A stretch of DNA of 64,000 bases from an uncultured Clostridia bacterium (GCA_934157035.1 CAKPHG010000001.1:186001-250000); one strand, 5' to 3'. Shown: positions 42,520-51,162, counted from the stretch's first letter. Numbers and translations: made by a program. Notes: generated by a model not told the origin, from the sequence alone.

Positions 42520-42726
42520 ATGGATTTATCAATAAAAAATACAACTAGAGAACAAAGAAAAGAAATTGTAAAAACAGCTCTTGCAATTTCTATTACAGGA
42601 ACTGATTTTCCAAGTGATGAAGCTTTAAAAATAGTAAAAGAATACGTTGATGGTAAAACTGAAATTGAAGAAGTTCAAAGAAAAATTATTGAATTGTATA
42701 AAAAGGATGGTGAAAATAATGATTAA
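42520..42726 (+). CDS. VbhA-like Fic antitoxin
   Basis: A 68-residue helical protein directly upstream of fic. It resembles the VbhA antitoxin family in its size, its three-helix pattern and its C-terminal EYVDGKTEIEEVQRKIIELY block. The inhibitory (S/T)xxxE(G/N) motif that blocks the Fic ATP pocket is not clearly intact; the matching segment reads ISITGTDFPSDE. Its stop codon overlaps the fic start by 8 nt, implying translational coupling. Confidence 0.75.
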   Translation: MDLSIKNTTREQRKEIVKTALAISITGTDFPSDEALKIVKEYVDGKTEIEEVQRKIIELYKKDGENND

Positions 42727-43408
42727 AGACCCTTATGTTCAAGAAAACGGAACTTTAAAAAATAGACTTGGTATTACTGACTATAATACTTTAAATTCAG
42801 CTGAAAAAGATATTACTTTTTCAAAATTTCTTAATATAAAAGAAACTTTACGTACCAAGTTTGATATTTCTTACATTAAAGCTATTCATAAACATATTTT
42901 TGAAGATATTTTTGATTGGGCTGGTGAGTTTAGAGAAGTTCCTGTTTATAAACAATAAGTAGTAATTCCTGGTCTTAGTCTTAATTATACAGATCCTAAA
43001 AATATTGAAAAAGAATTATCTGATTGCTTAGAAAAAATTAATAATACTAATTGGGCTGCACTTACTTTAGATCAAAAAAGTGCTACTTTTACTAAATATC
43101 TTACTGAATTTTGGGCAATTCATCCTTTTAGAGATGGTAATACTAGAACTACATTAACATTTGCTACTCAATTTTCAGGAGAGCATGATTTTCCTTTAGA
43201 TTTAGGTGTTTTGCTTGATAATTTAACAAGAAAATTTGATAGTAATGGTAAAATTACACAATTTAGTATTAGAGATAAATTTGTATTATCAGCTATTCCT
43301 GAAGAATATTGTCCTGAACCTGAACATTTAAATTCTTTAATTCATACTGCAATGGTTTCTGGAATATCTAAAAATATAGAAAAATTACAAAATAATTTAG
43401 AAAGATAA
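42719..43408 (+). pseudogene. Fic-domain AMP transferase toxin, interrupted by one TAA
   Basis: The frame would give a 229-residue Fic protein. The N-terminal part (LGITDYNTLNSAEKDITFSK; IHKHIFEDIFDWAGEFREV) and the catalytic motif HPFRDGNTRTT (about 138-148) are well preserved. Fic enzymes transfer AMP from ATP onto Ser/Thr/Tyr of targets such as topoisomerases. A TAA at 42956-42958, after about 79 codons, separates the N-terminal region from the catalytic motif. The frame continues unchanged afterwards, so this looks like a single recent nonsense mutation. An internal restart is possible but unproven. Confidence 0.88.
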
Positions 43409-43457
43409 TTTTATTTATTATAGAAATTTACCTATAATTAGACTTATTAAATTACAA

Positions 43458-43491
43458 AAATATGGTTAGTAATTATCTACTAACCATATTT
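43458..43491. terminator. Bidirectional terminator between fic and GT2 genes
   Basis: Perfect 14-bp stem aaatatggttagta with a 6-nt loop, between convergent genes. Confidence 0.85.
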
Positions 43492-43496
43492 ATTTT

Positions 43497-44726
43497 TTAA
43501 TTTACATCATTTATTTTTATATCTCTTACATGATCTATTTTTTCCCATTTTGTATTTCTTACAAATAAACACTTAAAGTTTATTAAAAGCCATGAACCTA
43601 GGAATAGTGGATAGAATATTAAACCTTTTATCATTGGTTTAATTGGTTTCTTATCTAAAACCATAATTAATATTGCTGTTAATATTGGTAATAAAAATGT
43701 TGGTATTAAATAACGCAAACAGTTTATTAATAATTCTGCTCCATTCATTCCATTTGCTATGTAAATAATGACATTTAACAATATTAATAGTAATGTTATT
43801 ATAAACATTGGAATACTTCCTAATATATATAAAAGTCCATCAAAATTCATTAAAGTTTTCTTTTCTTTTACAGCAGCTGCTAGTAATCCGGTATATTCTT
43901 GCATACATTGAATATGACCTACTGTCCATCTAGATCTTTGTGACCAAGACTGTTTAAAACTTGTTGGTTGTTCATCATATACAATAGCATCTGTTGCCCA
44001 TCCTAATTTTCTTCCTTCTATAATATTTTTTAAAGAAAATTCTATATCCTCTGTTAAAGTTTTTGTATCCCAACCTGTTGGCTTTATTATATCAAATCTA
44101 ACCATAAAACCTGTACCATTTAAAAGAGGAGATAATCCTAAATTATATCTAGCTAAATGATAAAATCTATTCATTGTCCAATAAAAAATTGCATATCCAG
44201 CTGTAATCCAATTGTCTGTAGGATTTTTAATATCACGATATCCTTGTACTACATTTTCACCTTGGCATAGTTTTTTATTCATTGCTTTTAAAAAGTTTTT
44301 ATCTGCTATATTATCTGCATCAAATATACAAAATGCATCATAAGGCGCATCTTCTTCAATTTTTTGTGCTAAAAACCATTGAAGTGCAAATCCTTTTGTT
44401 TTTTTAGATTCATCAAATCTTTCATAAACAATTGCTCCAGCTTTTCTTGCTACTTCTGCTGTATTATCTGTACAGTTATCTGCTATTACATATATATCAT
44501 ATAGTTCTTTAGGATAATCTTGATTTTTTAAACTTTCAATTAAATTCGTAACAACAGCAGCTTCATTATGTGCAGGAATTATTGCCATAAATCTATGTTC
44601 TTTATTTTCTATAAGAGGCTTTTCTTTAAACTTTATTAAAGAACATATACTTACTATAAACTGATATAACCAAAATATTGTTATAATCCAAATTAACGCT
44701 TGTTGTAATATATATAAATATTCCAT
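43497..44726 (-). CDS. Membrane glycosyltransferase, GT2 family
   Basis: A 409-residue processive-type transferase. There is an N-terminal transmembrane helix (about 5-30), a cytosolic GT-A domain (AIIPAHNEAAVV; IFDADN as the DxD site; TLTEDIEF; QRSRW as the processivity motif) and three or four C-terminal helices. It resembles the BcsA, HAS and IcaA architecture and probably polymerises or transfers a hexosamine or hexose at the membrane. No partner genes are adjacent. Confidence 0.9.
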   Translation of the reverse strand: MEYLYILQQALIWIITIFWLYQFIVSICSLIKFKEKPLIENKEHRFMAIIPAHNEAAVVTNLIESLKNQDYPKELYDIYVIADNCTDNTAEVARKAGAIVYERFDESKKTKGFALQWFLAQKIEEDAPYDAFCIFDADNIADKNFLKAMNKKLCQGENVVQGYRDIKNPTDNWITAGYAIFYWTMNRFYHLARYNLGLSPLLNGTGFMVRFDIIKPTGWDTKTLTEDIEFSLKNIIEGRKLGWATDAIVYDEQPTSFKQSWSQRSRWTVGHIQCMQEYTGLLAAAVKEKKTLMNFDGLLYILGSIPMFIITLLLILLNVIIYIANGMNGAELLINCLRYLIPTFLLPILTAILIMVLDKKPIKPMIKGLIFYPLFLGSWLLINFKCLFVRNTKWEKIDHVRDIKINDVN

Positions 44727-44850
44727 TTTTTACTCCTTGTCCTTTTTTATATTTTATTAGTTAATCATTCATATTATACTATTTTCTTTTTTGTTTTGCA
44801 ATGATTTGTAATATTTTTATATAATTTTCAGATGAATTTCATATTTACAA

Positions 44851-44880
44851 AAAATAGGTATCTGTATTGATACCTATTTT
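44851..44880 (-). terminator. Terminator of pnp
   Basis: 12-bp stem aaaataggtatc with a 6-nt loop and a T-rich tail, just past the pnp stop codon. Confidence 0.85.
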
Positions 44881-44884
44881 TATT

Positions 44885-47017
44885 TTATTCTTCTTTGCTT
44901 TCTTCTGAATTTGTTACTTCTAAGTCTTTCATATTTAAGTTTATTCTACCTTGGTTGTCTATTTCAGATACCTTAACTGTAACTTCATCTCCAACTGAAA
45001 GAACATCTTCTACCTTTTCTACTCTTTTATTTGAAATTTTAGAGATATGAAGTAATCCTTCTTTTCCTCCGCCTAAATCTATAAATGCTCCAAATGTAGC
45101 TATTCTTGTTACTTTTCCGTCATATATTTTTCCAGTTTCTATTTCTCTTGTTATCTCTTCTATCATTTTCTTAGCTTTTGATCCATCTTGTCCTTCTGCA
45201 CTATAAATGCAAACTGTTCCATCTTCTTCTATGTCAATTTTAACTCCATTTGCTTCTTCTATTATTTTATTTATCATTTTTCCACCAGGTCCGATAACAT
45301 CTTTTATTTTATCTACTGGTATTGTCATTGTAATAATTTTAGGTGCATATTTTGATATTTCTTTTCTAGGCTCTGCAATTACAGGTAACATGATGTTATC
45401 TAATATATAATCTCTAGCAACTTTTGTTCTTGCAAAAGCTTCTGCAATTATATCGTATGTTAAACCATCACATTTAATATCTACTTGTATTGCTGTAATA
45501 CCTTCTTTTGTTCCACCAACTTTAAAGTCCATGTCTCCAAAGAAGTCTTCAATTCCTTGAATATCTGTAAGCATTACATATTCATTTGGATTTTCTTTGC
45601 TTGTAACTAAACCTGTTGAAATACCTGCAACTGGTCTTTTAATTGGAACACCAGCATCCATTAATGCAAGCGTACTTCCACAAATACTTGCTTGTGATGT
45701 TGAACCATTTGAAGATAAAATTTCAGATACAACACGAATTGCGTATGGAAAATCTTCTTCTGATGGAATTACTGGAACTAATGCTTTTTCTGCTAAAGCT
45801 CCATGTCCTATTTCTCTTCTTCCAGGTCCACGAGAAGGTCTTGCTTCTCCTACTGAATAAGATGGGAAGTTGTATTGGTGCATATATCTTTTTCCTGTTT
45901 CTTCATCTACACCATCTAGCATTTGTTCTTCGCTCTTCATTCCTAGAGTTACAATAGTCATAGCTTGTGTTTGACCTCTAGTAAATATTGCACTACCATG
46001 TACTCTTGGAAGTAAACCTACTTCACATGAAAGTGGTCTTAATTCATCTATTTTTCTTCCATCTGGACGTTTGTGTTCATTGAATATCATTTCTCTAACA
46101 CATTCTTTTTCTAGGTCATGAACTGTGTCTGCAATGTCTTGTTTTCTTTCTTCTCCTGCTTCTTCTCCATATTTTTCTACTACATAGTTTGTAATATCTT
46201 CTGTTATTTTATCTATGTTAGCGTCTCTAGTTTCTTTGTCTGGAGCTTGTACATCTTGATACATTCTATCCTTGAAAGCTCCTCTTAATTCTTCATAGAA
46301 ACTTTCTTCTACACCAAAGTGTTTGTATTCAAATTTTTCTTTTCCACAATCTTTTTGAATCTCAGAAATAAATTCACAGATTTTTTTAATTTCTACATGA
46401 GCTGCTTTTATAGCATCTAACATTGTATCGTTTGGTATTTCGTCTGCTCCTGCTTCAATCATTGTTATTTTTTCTTGTGTTGCAGCTACTGTTAATGTTA
46501 ATCTTGATTTTTCTCTTTGAGCTACTGTTGGGTTTATAACAATCTGTCCATCTACATAACCTACATTTACTGCTGCTGTTGGTCCACCAAATGGAATATC
46601 TGAAATTGCTAAAGCCGCTGCTGAACCTATCATAGCACAAACTTCTGGGCTATTATCTTGTTCTACTGAAAGAACTGTTGCAACAACACATACATCATTT
46701 CTGAAATCCTTTGGAAATAATGGACGAAGTGGTCTATCTATTGCTCTTGATGTTAATATCGCTTTGTCTGTTGGTTTTCCTTCTCTTTTTGTAAAGCTTC
46801 CTGGAATTTTTCCTACAGCATATAATTTTTCTTCATAATCTACTGATAATGGAAAAAAGTCAATTCCATCTTTTGGTTCTTTTGCAGCTGTAACATTTAC
46901 CATTACAACTGTGTCTCCGTAGCGAACCATAACACTACCATTTGCAAGTTCTGCTATTTTACCTGTTTCTATTGTTAGTTTTCTTCCTGCAAGTTCTGTT
47001 GAATAAGTTTTAAACAT
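44885..47017 (-). CDS. pnp: Polyribonucleotide nucleotidyltransferase (PNPase)
   Basis: PNPase degrades RNA 3' to 5' by phosphorolysis. The 710-residue protein has two RNase PH-like domains separated by a helical domain, a KH domain (IPVDKIKDVIGPGGKMINKI) and an S1 domain (DGKVTRIATFGAFIDLGGG). The acidic C-terminal end is short. rpsO lies upstream as usual, but a terminator (47271-47311) and a 300-bp gap with palindromes separate them, so pnp probably has its own promoter. The ribosome-binding site is AAGGAG. Confidence 0.98.
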   Translation of the reverse strand: MFKTYSTELAGRKLTIETGKIAELANGSVMVRYGDTVVMVNVTAAKEPKDGIDFFPLSVDYEEKLYAVGKIPGSFTKREGKPTDKAILTSRAIDRPLRPLFPKDFRNDVCVVATVLSVEQDNSPEVCAMIGSAAALAISDIPFGGPTAAVNVGYVDGQIVINPTVAQREKSRLTLTVAATQEKITMIEAGADEIPNDTMLDAIKAAHVEIKKICEFISEIQKDCGKEKFEYKHFGVEESFYEELRGAFKDRMYQDVQAPDKETRDANIDKITEDITNYVVEKYGEEAGEERKQDIADTVHDLEKECVREMIFNEHKRPDGRKIDELRPLSCEVGLLPRVHGSAIFTRGQTQAMTIVTLGMKSEEQMLDGVDEETGKRYMHQYNFPSYSVGEARPSRGPGRREIGHGALAEKALVPVIPSEEDFPYAIRVVSEILSSNGSTSQASICGSTLALMDAGVPIKRPVAGISTGLVTSKENPNEYVMLTDIQGIEDFFGDMDFKVGGTKEGITAIQVDIKCDGLTYDIIAEAFARTKVARDYILDNIMLPVIAEPRKEISKYAPKIITMTIPVDKIKDVIGPGGKMINKIIEEANGVKIDIEEDGTVCIYSAEGQDGSKAKKMIEEITREIETGKIYDGKVTRIATFGAFIDLGGGKEGLLHISKISNKRVEKVEDVLSVGDEVTVKVSEIDNQGRINLNMKDLEVTNSEESKEE

Positions 47018-47038
47018 AAATATTTCTCCTTTTCTTTT

Positions 47039-47061
47039 CCAAAAGTTCCAGGTACTTTTGG
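47039..47061. repeat. Small palindrome in the pnp leader
   Basis: CCAAAAGT-TCCAGGT-ACTTTTGG forms a perfect 8-bp stem about 8 nt upstream of the pnp ribosome-binding site. It pairs in inverted sense with the related hairpin at 47231-47257. Confidence 0.7.
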
Positions 47062-47131
47062 GTAAATTTTTATTTCATTTTTTTTACATCTTTATACATT
47101 TTCTAACAATACTTTTCTTAGTTGTAACCTC

Positions 47132-47169
47132 TACAATATACTATAATATAAAATTCATAGTATATTGTA
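47132..47169. repeat. Palindrome in the rpsO-pnp gap
   Basis: Perfect 12-bp arms tacaatatacta/tagtatattgta around a 14-nt loop. It could be an RNA-processing hairpin or protein-binding site. The gap 47018-47317 holds no gene. Confidence 0.65.
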
Positions 47170-47230
47170 CAAGCTACATTCTAATTTCAAGTATTATTAT
47201 AAAACTAAGATATTAAATTGTAGTTTTCTA

Positions 47231-47257
47231 CCTAAAAAGTACCTGGCCCTTTTCAGG
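47231..47257. repeat. Second small palindrome in the rpsO-pnp gap
   Basis: CCTAAAAAG and CTTTTCAGG pair with one mismatch. The segment tacctaaaaagtacctgg is the inverse of the copy at 47048-47064, giving a REP pair arrangement. Confidence 0.65.
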
Positions 47258-47270
47258 TAAAAATAATTTT

Positions 47271-47311
47271 AAAAAGAACGTTTCACTTTTATTTAGCAAA
47301 ACGTCCTTTTT
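47271..47311 (-). terminator. Terminator of rpsO
   Basis: Stem aaaaagaacgttt with aaacgtccttttt around a 15-nt loop, immediately after the rpsO stop codon. Confidence 0.8.
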
Positions 47312-47317
47312 GATTAA

Positions 47318-47593
47318 TTATTTTCTTAATCCTAATTTTTCAACGATATCTCTATATCTTTGAACATCTTTATCACTTAAATATTTAAGTAAGCTACGTC
47401 TTGCACCTACCATTTTTAAAAGACCTCTTCTTGAATGATTGTCTTTTTTGTGTACTTTTAAGTGTTCTGTTAATTCATTAATTCTTTCTGTTAAAAGAGC
47501 TATTTGAACTTCTGGAGAACCAGTATCTTTTTCATCTCTTTTATAATTATTAATGATTTCTTGTTTTCTTTCTTTTGTCATTTTTAATTGCAC
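47318..47593 (-). CDS. rpsO: 30S ribosomal protein uS15
   Basis: S15 binds the 16S rRNA central junction early in assembly. The 91-residue protein has the standard four-helix sequence (DTGSPEVQIALLTERI; LKVHKKDNHSRRGLLKMVGARR). AGGAGG lies upstream. The leader up to about 47690 can form small hairpins, and S15 commonly represses its own mRNA. Confidence 0.98.
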   Translation of the reverse strand: MQLKMTKERKQEIINNYKRDEKDTGSPEVQIALLTERINELTEHLKVHKKDNHSRRGLLKMVGARRSLLKYLSDKDVQRYRDIVEKLGLRK

Positions 47594-47690
47594 CTCCTAT
47601 TTTTCTTATTTGCCTTAAACTGAGTTTAAGCAGGTTTTTCCTAAAACTAAGTATAAGGTATTTGCCCTTGGCTTAATTATAATACCATAT
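47594..47690 (-). promoter_or_regulatory. rpsO promoter and possible S15 leader
   Basis: A TATAAT-like box near 47684 (minus strand) is followed by a leader of about 85 nt containing the palindrome cttaaactgagtttaag (47612-47628). Autoregulatory S15 leaders differ between phyla, so this is only positional support. Confidence 0.4.
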
Positions 47691-47797
47691 TTTTCTAATA
47701 AATGCAATAGGAAAACACAAAAATGTCATTGTTATTCTTGTTTTTATAATAATTTACTGTAGTTTTAAAATTCTTAATTTTTAACACCAAAAAACAC

Positions 47798-47840
47798 AAA
47801 AAAGGGATAGAAACTAAAAATATATTTCTATCCCCTTTTT
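47798..47840 (-). terminator. Terminator of the 47845 gene
   Basis: 15-bp stem aaaaagggatagaaa (one mismatch) with T/A tracts, ending 4 bp before the stop codon. Confidence 0.85.
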
Positions 47841-47844
47841 GGTT

Positions 47845-48150
47845 TTATTCACAATACTTATCAAATATTGACCATAATACGGTATGACGTCTCCTTACTT
47901 CTATTCGCTCTGTTTCTCCATTATGCACACAGTAAATGCAAGGTATAGATAGATGACTATTTCTTTCTACATCTACTGTTATTGAAATTAAATCTGGTAT
48001 CAAATCAACCAGCTTAGTAGAAATTTCGTTATCATCAGAAAATGAATTCTTGATGCTCTTCATTAACTTGTAAAATTCTTCTCTTTCTACCTCTTTTATT
48101 TTTGTAACTCCTTCTTTCTTACAAATAAAAGTAATTTCGTCCTTTCTCAT
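47845..48150 (-). CDS. Hypothetical protein, 101 residues
   Basis: A soluble protein with no motif that I recognise; it has a Cys pair near residue 76 (IPCIYCVHNG) and a basic segment ERIEVRRRHTVL. Translation is supported by AAAGGAGAGG. A long imperfect hairpin (48181-48222) lies in its leader or promoter. It is a single-gene unit between rpsO and the tRNA cluster, with its own terminator. Confidence 0.65.
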   Translation of the reverse strand: MRKDEITFICKKEGVTKIKEVEREEFYKLMKSIKNSFSDDNEISTKLVDLIPDLISITVDVERNSHLSIPCIYCVHNGETERIEVRRRHTVLWSIFDKYCE

Positions 48151-48180
48151 TATTTGCCTCTCCTTTCATTTTGTGTGTCT

Positions 48181-48222
48181 AAATGAACATTAAGAGACAA
48201 ATATGTCTCCTAATATTCATTT
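48181..48222. repeat. Imperfect hairpin upstream of the 47845 gene
   Basis: Arms aaatgaacattaagagac and gtctcctaatattcattt pair at most positions (about 14-15 of 18) with a 5-nt loop. It lies about 30 bp before the start codon and could be an operator or leader structure. The remaining 48223-48351 is AT-rich and shows no gene. Confidence 0.6.
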
Positions 48223-48351
48223 TAAAGACATATTTTGTACTTTTAAGATTTATATATCTTACCATATTAATTACTTTTTATCAATATTTATGTAGAATTT
48301 ATTTGTATATTATATATTTTAAAAATTTTTTATATTTTTTTAAAATAGGTA

Positions 48352-48380
48352 TTGACATTTATTTTAAAATCTTGTATACT
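48352..48380 (+). promoter_or_regulatory. Promoter of the tRNA cluster
   Basis: TTGACA (48352-48357), 17 nt, TATACT (48375-48380), 23 bp before tRNA-Val. Confidence 0.9.
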
Positions 48381-48402
48381 TAATTTCGTCGAAAGGAAAA
48401 AT

Positions 48403-48478
48403 GGTCGCTTAGCTCAGCTGGGAGAGCATCTGCCTTACAAGCAGGGGGTCATAGGTTCGAGCCCTATAGCGACCACCA
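48403..48478 (+). tRNA. tRNA-Val (anticodon TAC)
   Basis: Complete cloverleaf: acceptor GGTCGCT/AGCGACC, anticodon loop CTTACAA with TAC, TPsiC arm with GGTTCGAGCC, and encoded CCA. Confidence 0.97.
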
Positions 48479-48491
48479 TTTTTTTTATTTT

Positions 48492-48568
48492 GGCCTGGTA
48501 GTTCAGTTGGTTAGAACGCTAGCCTGTCACGCTAGAGGTCGACGGTTCGAGCCCGTTCCAGGTCGCCA
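48492..48568 (+). tRNA. tRNA-Asp (anticodon GTC)
   Basis: Acceptor GGCCTGG/CCAGGTC (one G-T pair), anticodon loop CTGTCAC with GTC, GGTTCGAGCC TPsiC loop and encoded CCA. Confidence 0.97.
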
Positions 48569-48589
48569 TTTTTTTTTATATTTTTTTAC

Positions 48590-48665
48590 GCTTCGATAGC
48601 TCAGTTGGTAGAGCAAGGGACTGAAAATCCCTGTGTCAGTGGTTCGATTCCACTTCGAAGCACCA
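48590..48665 (+). tRNA. tRNA-Phe (anticodon GAA)
   Basis: Acceptor GCTTCGA/TCGAAGC, anticodon loop CTGAAAA with GAA, GGTTCGATTCC TPsiC arm and encoded CCA. Confidence 0.97.
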
Positions 48666-48670
48666 AAAAA

Positions 48671-48707
48671 TAACTTATAAACTATGTAGTTTATAAGTTA
48701 TTTTTTT
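48671..48707. terminator. Terminator of the tRNA cluster
   Basis: Perfect 14-bp stem taacttataaacta with a 2-nt centre, followed by a seven-T tract on the plus strand. It also faces the convergent S41 gene. Confidence 0.88.
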
Positions 48708-48710
48708 ATC

Positions 48711-49904
48711 TTATTTTAATAATTCTATCGCTTTTTGAAGTTGAGTATCATTTTTCTTTTCCACTGTATATAAGTTTTCCTCTTTAGGGAATTCAACTTC
48801 AATATCTGGTGTAATTCCTATCTTATTTATTGTATTATGATTTGGAGTAAAATACTCGTTTGTTGTTAATTTTAATCCGCTTCCATCTGTTAATGTATAA
48901 ATTGTTTGTATAACACCTTTTCCATAAGATTTTGTTCCAACTATTTTTACGTTGTTATTGTTTTCCTTTACTGCCGCAGATAATATTTCTGAAGAACTTG
49001 CTGTATTCTCATTTATTAATATTATTATTGGTATATTTATTACTTTATCAGTTTTAGCTTTTGTTTCATTTTCTTTTTCTTTTTTGCCTTTTGTTATTAA
49101 TAAAACTTTATCTTTTTCAACCATCATATCTGCTATATCTAATGCTTCATCTACTATTCCTCCACCATTATTTCTTAAGTCTATAATTAATGAATTTATA
49201 TTTTTAGAATTCAATTCTTCCCAATTTTGTTTGAATTCTTCATAGCAGCCTTCATCAAATGTAGAAATTTGCATATATCCAATATTGTTTTCTAACACTT
49301 CTGATTCTATATGGTTTACTTTTATAGATTTTCTTGTTATTTCAAAATTTAATGTTTCATTATTTCTTAATACTTCTACTTGTACTTTTGTTCCTTCTTC
49401 TTTTTTTAATGCATTTGAAGCCTCACTTAATTGTTCTCCTGTATATTCTACTCCATCAACTTTTGTTATTATATCTCCTGAAATTATTCCTACTTCTTCT
49501 GCTGGTGAGCCTTTTATTGGCATTAAAACTATAATTTGATTTGTATCAGATGTTGCTGCAATATATACTCCTATTCCAACATAGTTTCCCATTGCATCTT
49601 CCATGTATTTTTTCATTTCGTCTTTAGTTATATATTCAGAATATTCATCTCCTAATCCTTCAACATAACCCTTTATTGCTGATTCAAGCATTTTTTCATC
49701 ATCTATTTCTCCTATATATTTGTCACTTATATAGTTTCTAAATAATTGAAAAGTTTTTCCTATACCACTAGTTGTAATATATTGAACTTCCTTTTTTCCT
49801 AACTTTCCATACATAACTGTACTTGTTATAATAAATGTTATAGCTGCTGTTAATATTATTAGCATTACAGCTTTATAAATTTTTTGAAAATTATTTGACT
49901 TCAA
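48711..49904 (-). CDS. C-terminal processing protease, S41 family, with PDZ domain
   Basis: A 397-residue extracytoplasmic serine protease. It has an N-terminal membrane anchor (about 10-33), a PDZ domain (about 105-185; GSPAEEVGIISGDIITKVDG) and the S41 catalytic domain with the Ser in NENTASSSEIL and the Lys in GTKSYGKG. CtpA/CtpB enzymes trim secreted proteins and, in spore formers, activate signalling. It lies downstream of the ftsEX-M23 cluster, a recurrent Firmicutes arrangement. Confidence 0.95.
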   Translation of the reverse strand: MKSNNFQKIYKAVMLIILTAAITFIITSTVMYGKLGKKEVQYITTSGIGKTFQLFRNYISDKYIGEIDDEKMLESAIKGYVEGLGDEYSEYITKDEMKKYMEDAMGNYVGIGVYIAATSDTNQIIVLMPIKGSPAEEVGIISGDIITKVDGVEYTGEQLSEASNALKKEEGTKVQVEVLRNNETLNFEITRKSIKVNHIESEVLENNIGYMQISTFDEGCYEEFKQNWEELNSKNINSLIIDLRNNGGGIVDEALDIADMMVEKDKVLLITKGKKEKENETKAKTDKVINIPIIILINENTASSSEILSAAVKENNNNVKIVGTKSYGKGVIQTIYTLTDGSGLKLTTNEYFTPNHNTINKIGITPDIEVEFPKEENLYTVEKKNDTQLQKAIELLK

Positions 49905-49960
49905 TTTACTCCTCCTATGTCTTTATACTTTAATAGTATACTCATTTTTTTCAAAATTAG

Positions 49961-49996
49961 AAGTTAGAATAGTATGTATTATTTCTATTCTAACTT
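49961..49996 (-). terminator. Terminator of the ftsEX-M23 cluster
   Basis: 12-bp stem aagttagaatag with its complement, just after the stop codon at 50001. Confidence 0.7.
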
Positions 49997-50000
49997 TTAT

Positions 50001-51140
50001 TTATTGTAAAAATTGCAATGGATTTACATGATTTCCATTTACTCTTACTTCAAAATGTAAATGTGGTCCAGTTGATACACCAGTAGAACCAACTTCCATA
50101 ATTAAGTCTCCTTTTTTTACCTCTGTACCTACTGTAGTTAATATTTTTTGACCATGTCCATATAATGTTGAAATTCCATTTCCATGATTGATCATTACAC
50201 AATTTCCGTACCCGCCATTATAACCTGCAAGTGATACTACTCCATCTGCTGCTGCAATAACTGGTGCTCCAAAACCTGCATTTCCTATATCTATACCCGT
50301 ATGGAATTTTAAAACACCTTGTATTGGATGCTGTCTTGTGCTATATGGTGATGTTATAACAGTTCCACTCTTAGCCACTGGCCATGCCATTACTCCCCCA
50401 GAAAACTCTCCGCTATACTCATAATTTCCTGATGCTATTTTTATTAAATTTTCAATTCTTTGCTCTTCATCTTTATATTCTTGTAATTTTTGTTGTAATT
50501 CTTTTTCATTATCTGATAATTTATCTATTTCATTTTGCTGAACAGTTTTATTATTTTGCATAATTATTCTTGTTTGTTCTTTTTTAGCTTTTAATAATTT
50601 TAAATTTGCTTTTTGTTCTTCTAGTTGTTTTTTGGTATCTTCTATTTGAATTTTTTCATCCTCAATTTTTCCCAAAACTTGACTATCACTCTGCATTACC
50701 TCTTGTATTACATAATAGTTAGATAAAAATTCTATTAAACTTGATGACCTTAGTAGTAAATCTAAATATGAAATATCTCCACATTCATACATTACTACCA
50801 TTCTGTTTTCCATAAGTTTTTTATTTTCTTCATAATCTTTTTGCACTACTTCTAATTTTGATTGTGTTTCATCTACTTGCTTTTGTAAATCTTCTAGTTT
50901 GGTATCCATTTGAGCTATTTCATCTTCAGATTGTCTTATTTTATCATCTAGTTCTTGTATTTTTATTAATGCATTTGACAATTCTTCTTGAACATATTCT
51001 AAGTCTTTCTTTGTCTCTTCCTGCTTTGTAGCATTTTCTTCTTTTCTTTCTTCTAAAGTTTCTGCATTTATACAAGGCATAAAGAAAAAGTATGATAATA
51101 TAGTAATAATTATAAATACAGATATTACTTTTTTATTCAT
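50001..51140 (-). CDS. Murein hydrolase activator/M23 endopeptidase with coiled coil (EnvC/PcsB-like)
   Basis: A 379-residue secreted protein: signal peptide (about 1-26), long coiled coil (about 30-235) and C-terminal LytM/M23 domain with HTGIDIG and GPHLHFEVR zinc ligands. FtsEX recruits such coiled-coil proteins through FtsX and triggers them by ATP hydrolysis to cut septal peptidoglycan. The zinc ligands are intact, so it may be a true endopeptidase. It is paralogous to, and 22 bp downstream of, the gene at 51163. Confidence 0.92.
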   Translation of the reverse strand: MNKKVISVFIIITILSYFFFMPCINAETLEERKEENATKQEETKKDLEYVQEELSNALIKIQELDDKIRQSEDEIAQMDTKLEDLQKQVDETQSKLEVVQKDYEENKKLMENRMVVMYECGDISYLDLLLRSSSLIEFLSNYYVIQEVMQSDSQVLGKIEDEKIQIEDTKKQLEEQKANLKLLKAKKEQTRIIMQNNKTVQQNEIDKLSDNEKELQQKLQEYKDEEQRIENLIKIASGNYEYSGEFSGGVMAWPVAKSGTVITSPYSTRQHPIQGVLKFHTGIDIGNAGFGAPVIAAADGVVSLAGYNGGYGNCVMINHGNGISTLYGHGQKILTTVGTEVKKGDLIMEVGSTGVSTGPHLHFEVRVNGNHVNPLQFLQ

Positions 51141-51162
51141 ACTTTTCCCTCCTTTGTATATT

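Noticed and set aside
29472..43408. Stop-codon reassignment (TAG or TAA read as amino acid).
   Set aside because: Both TAG and TAA end intact core genes in this window, and the interruptions are limited to mobile or accessory genes.
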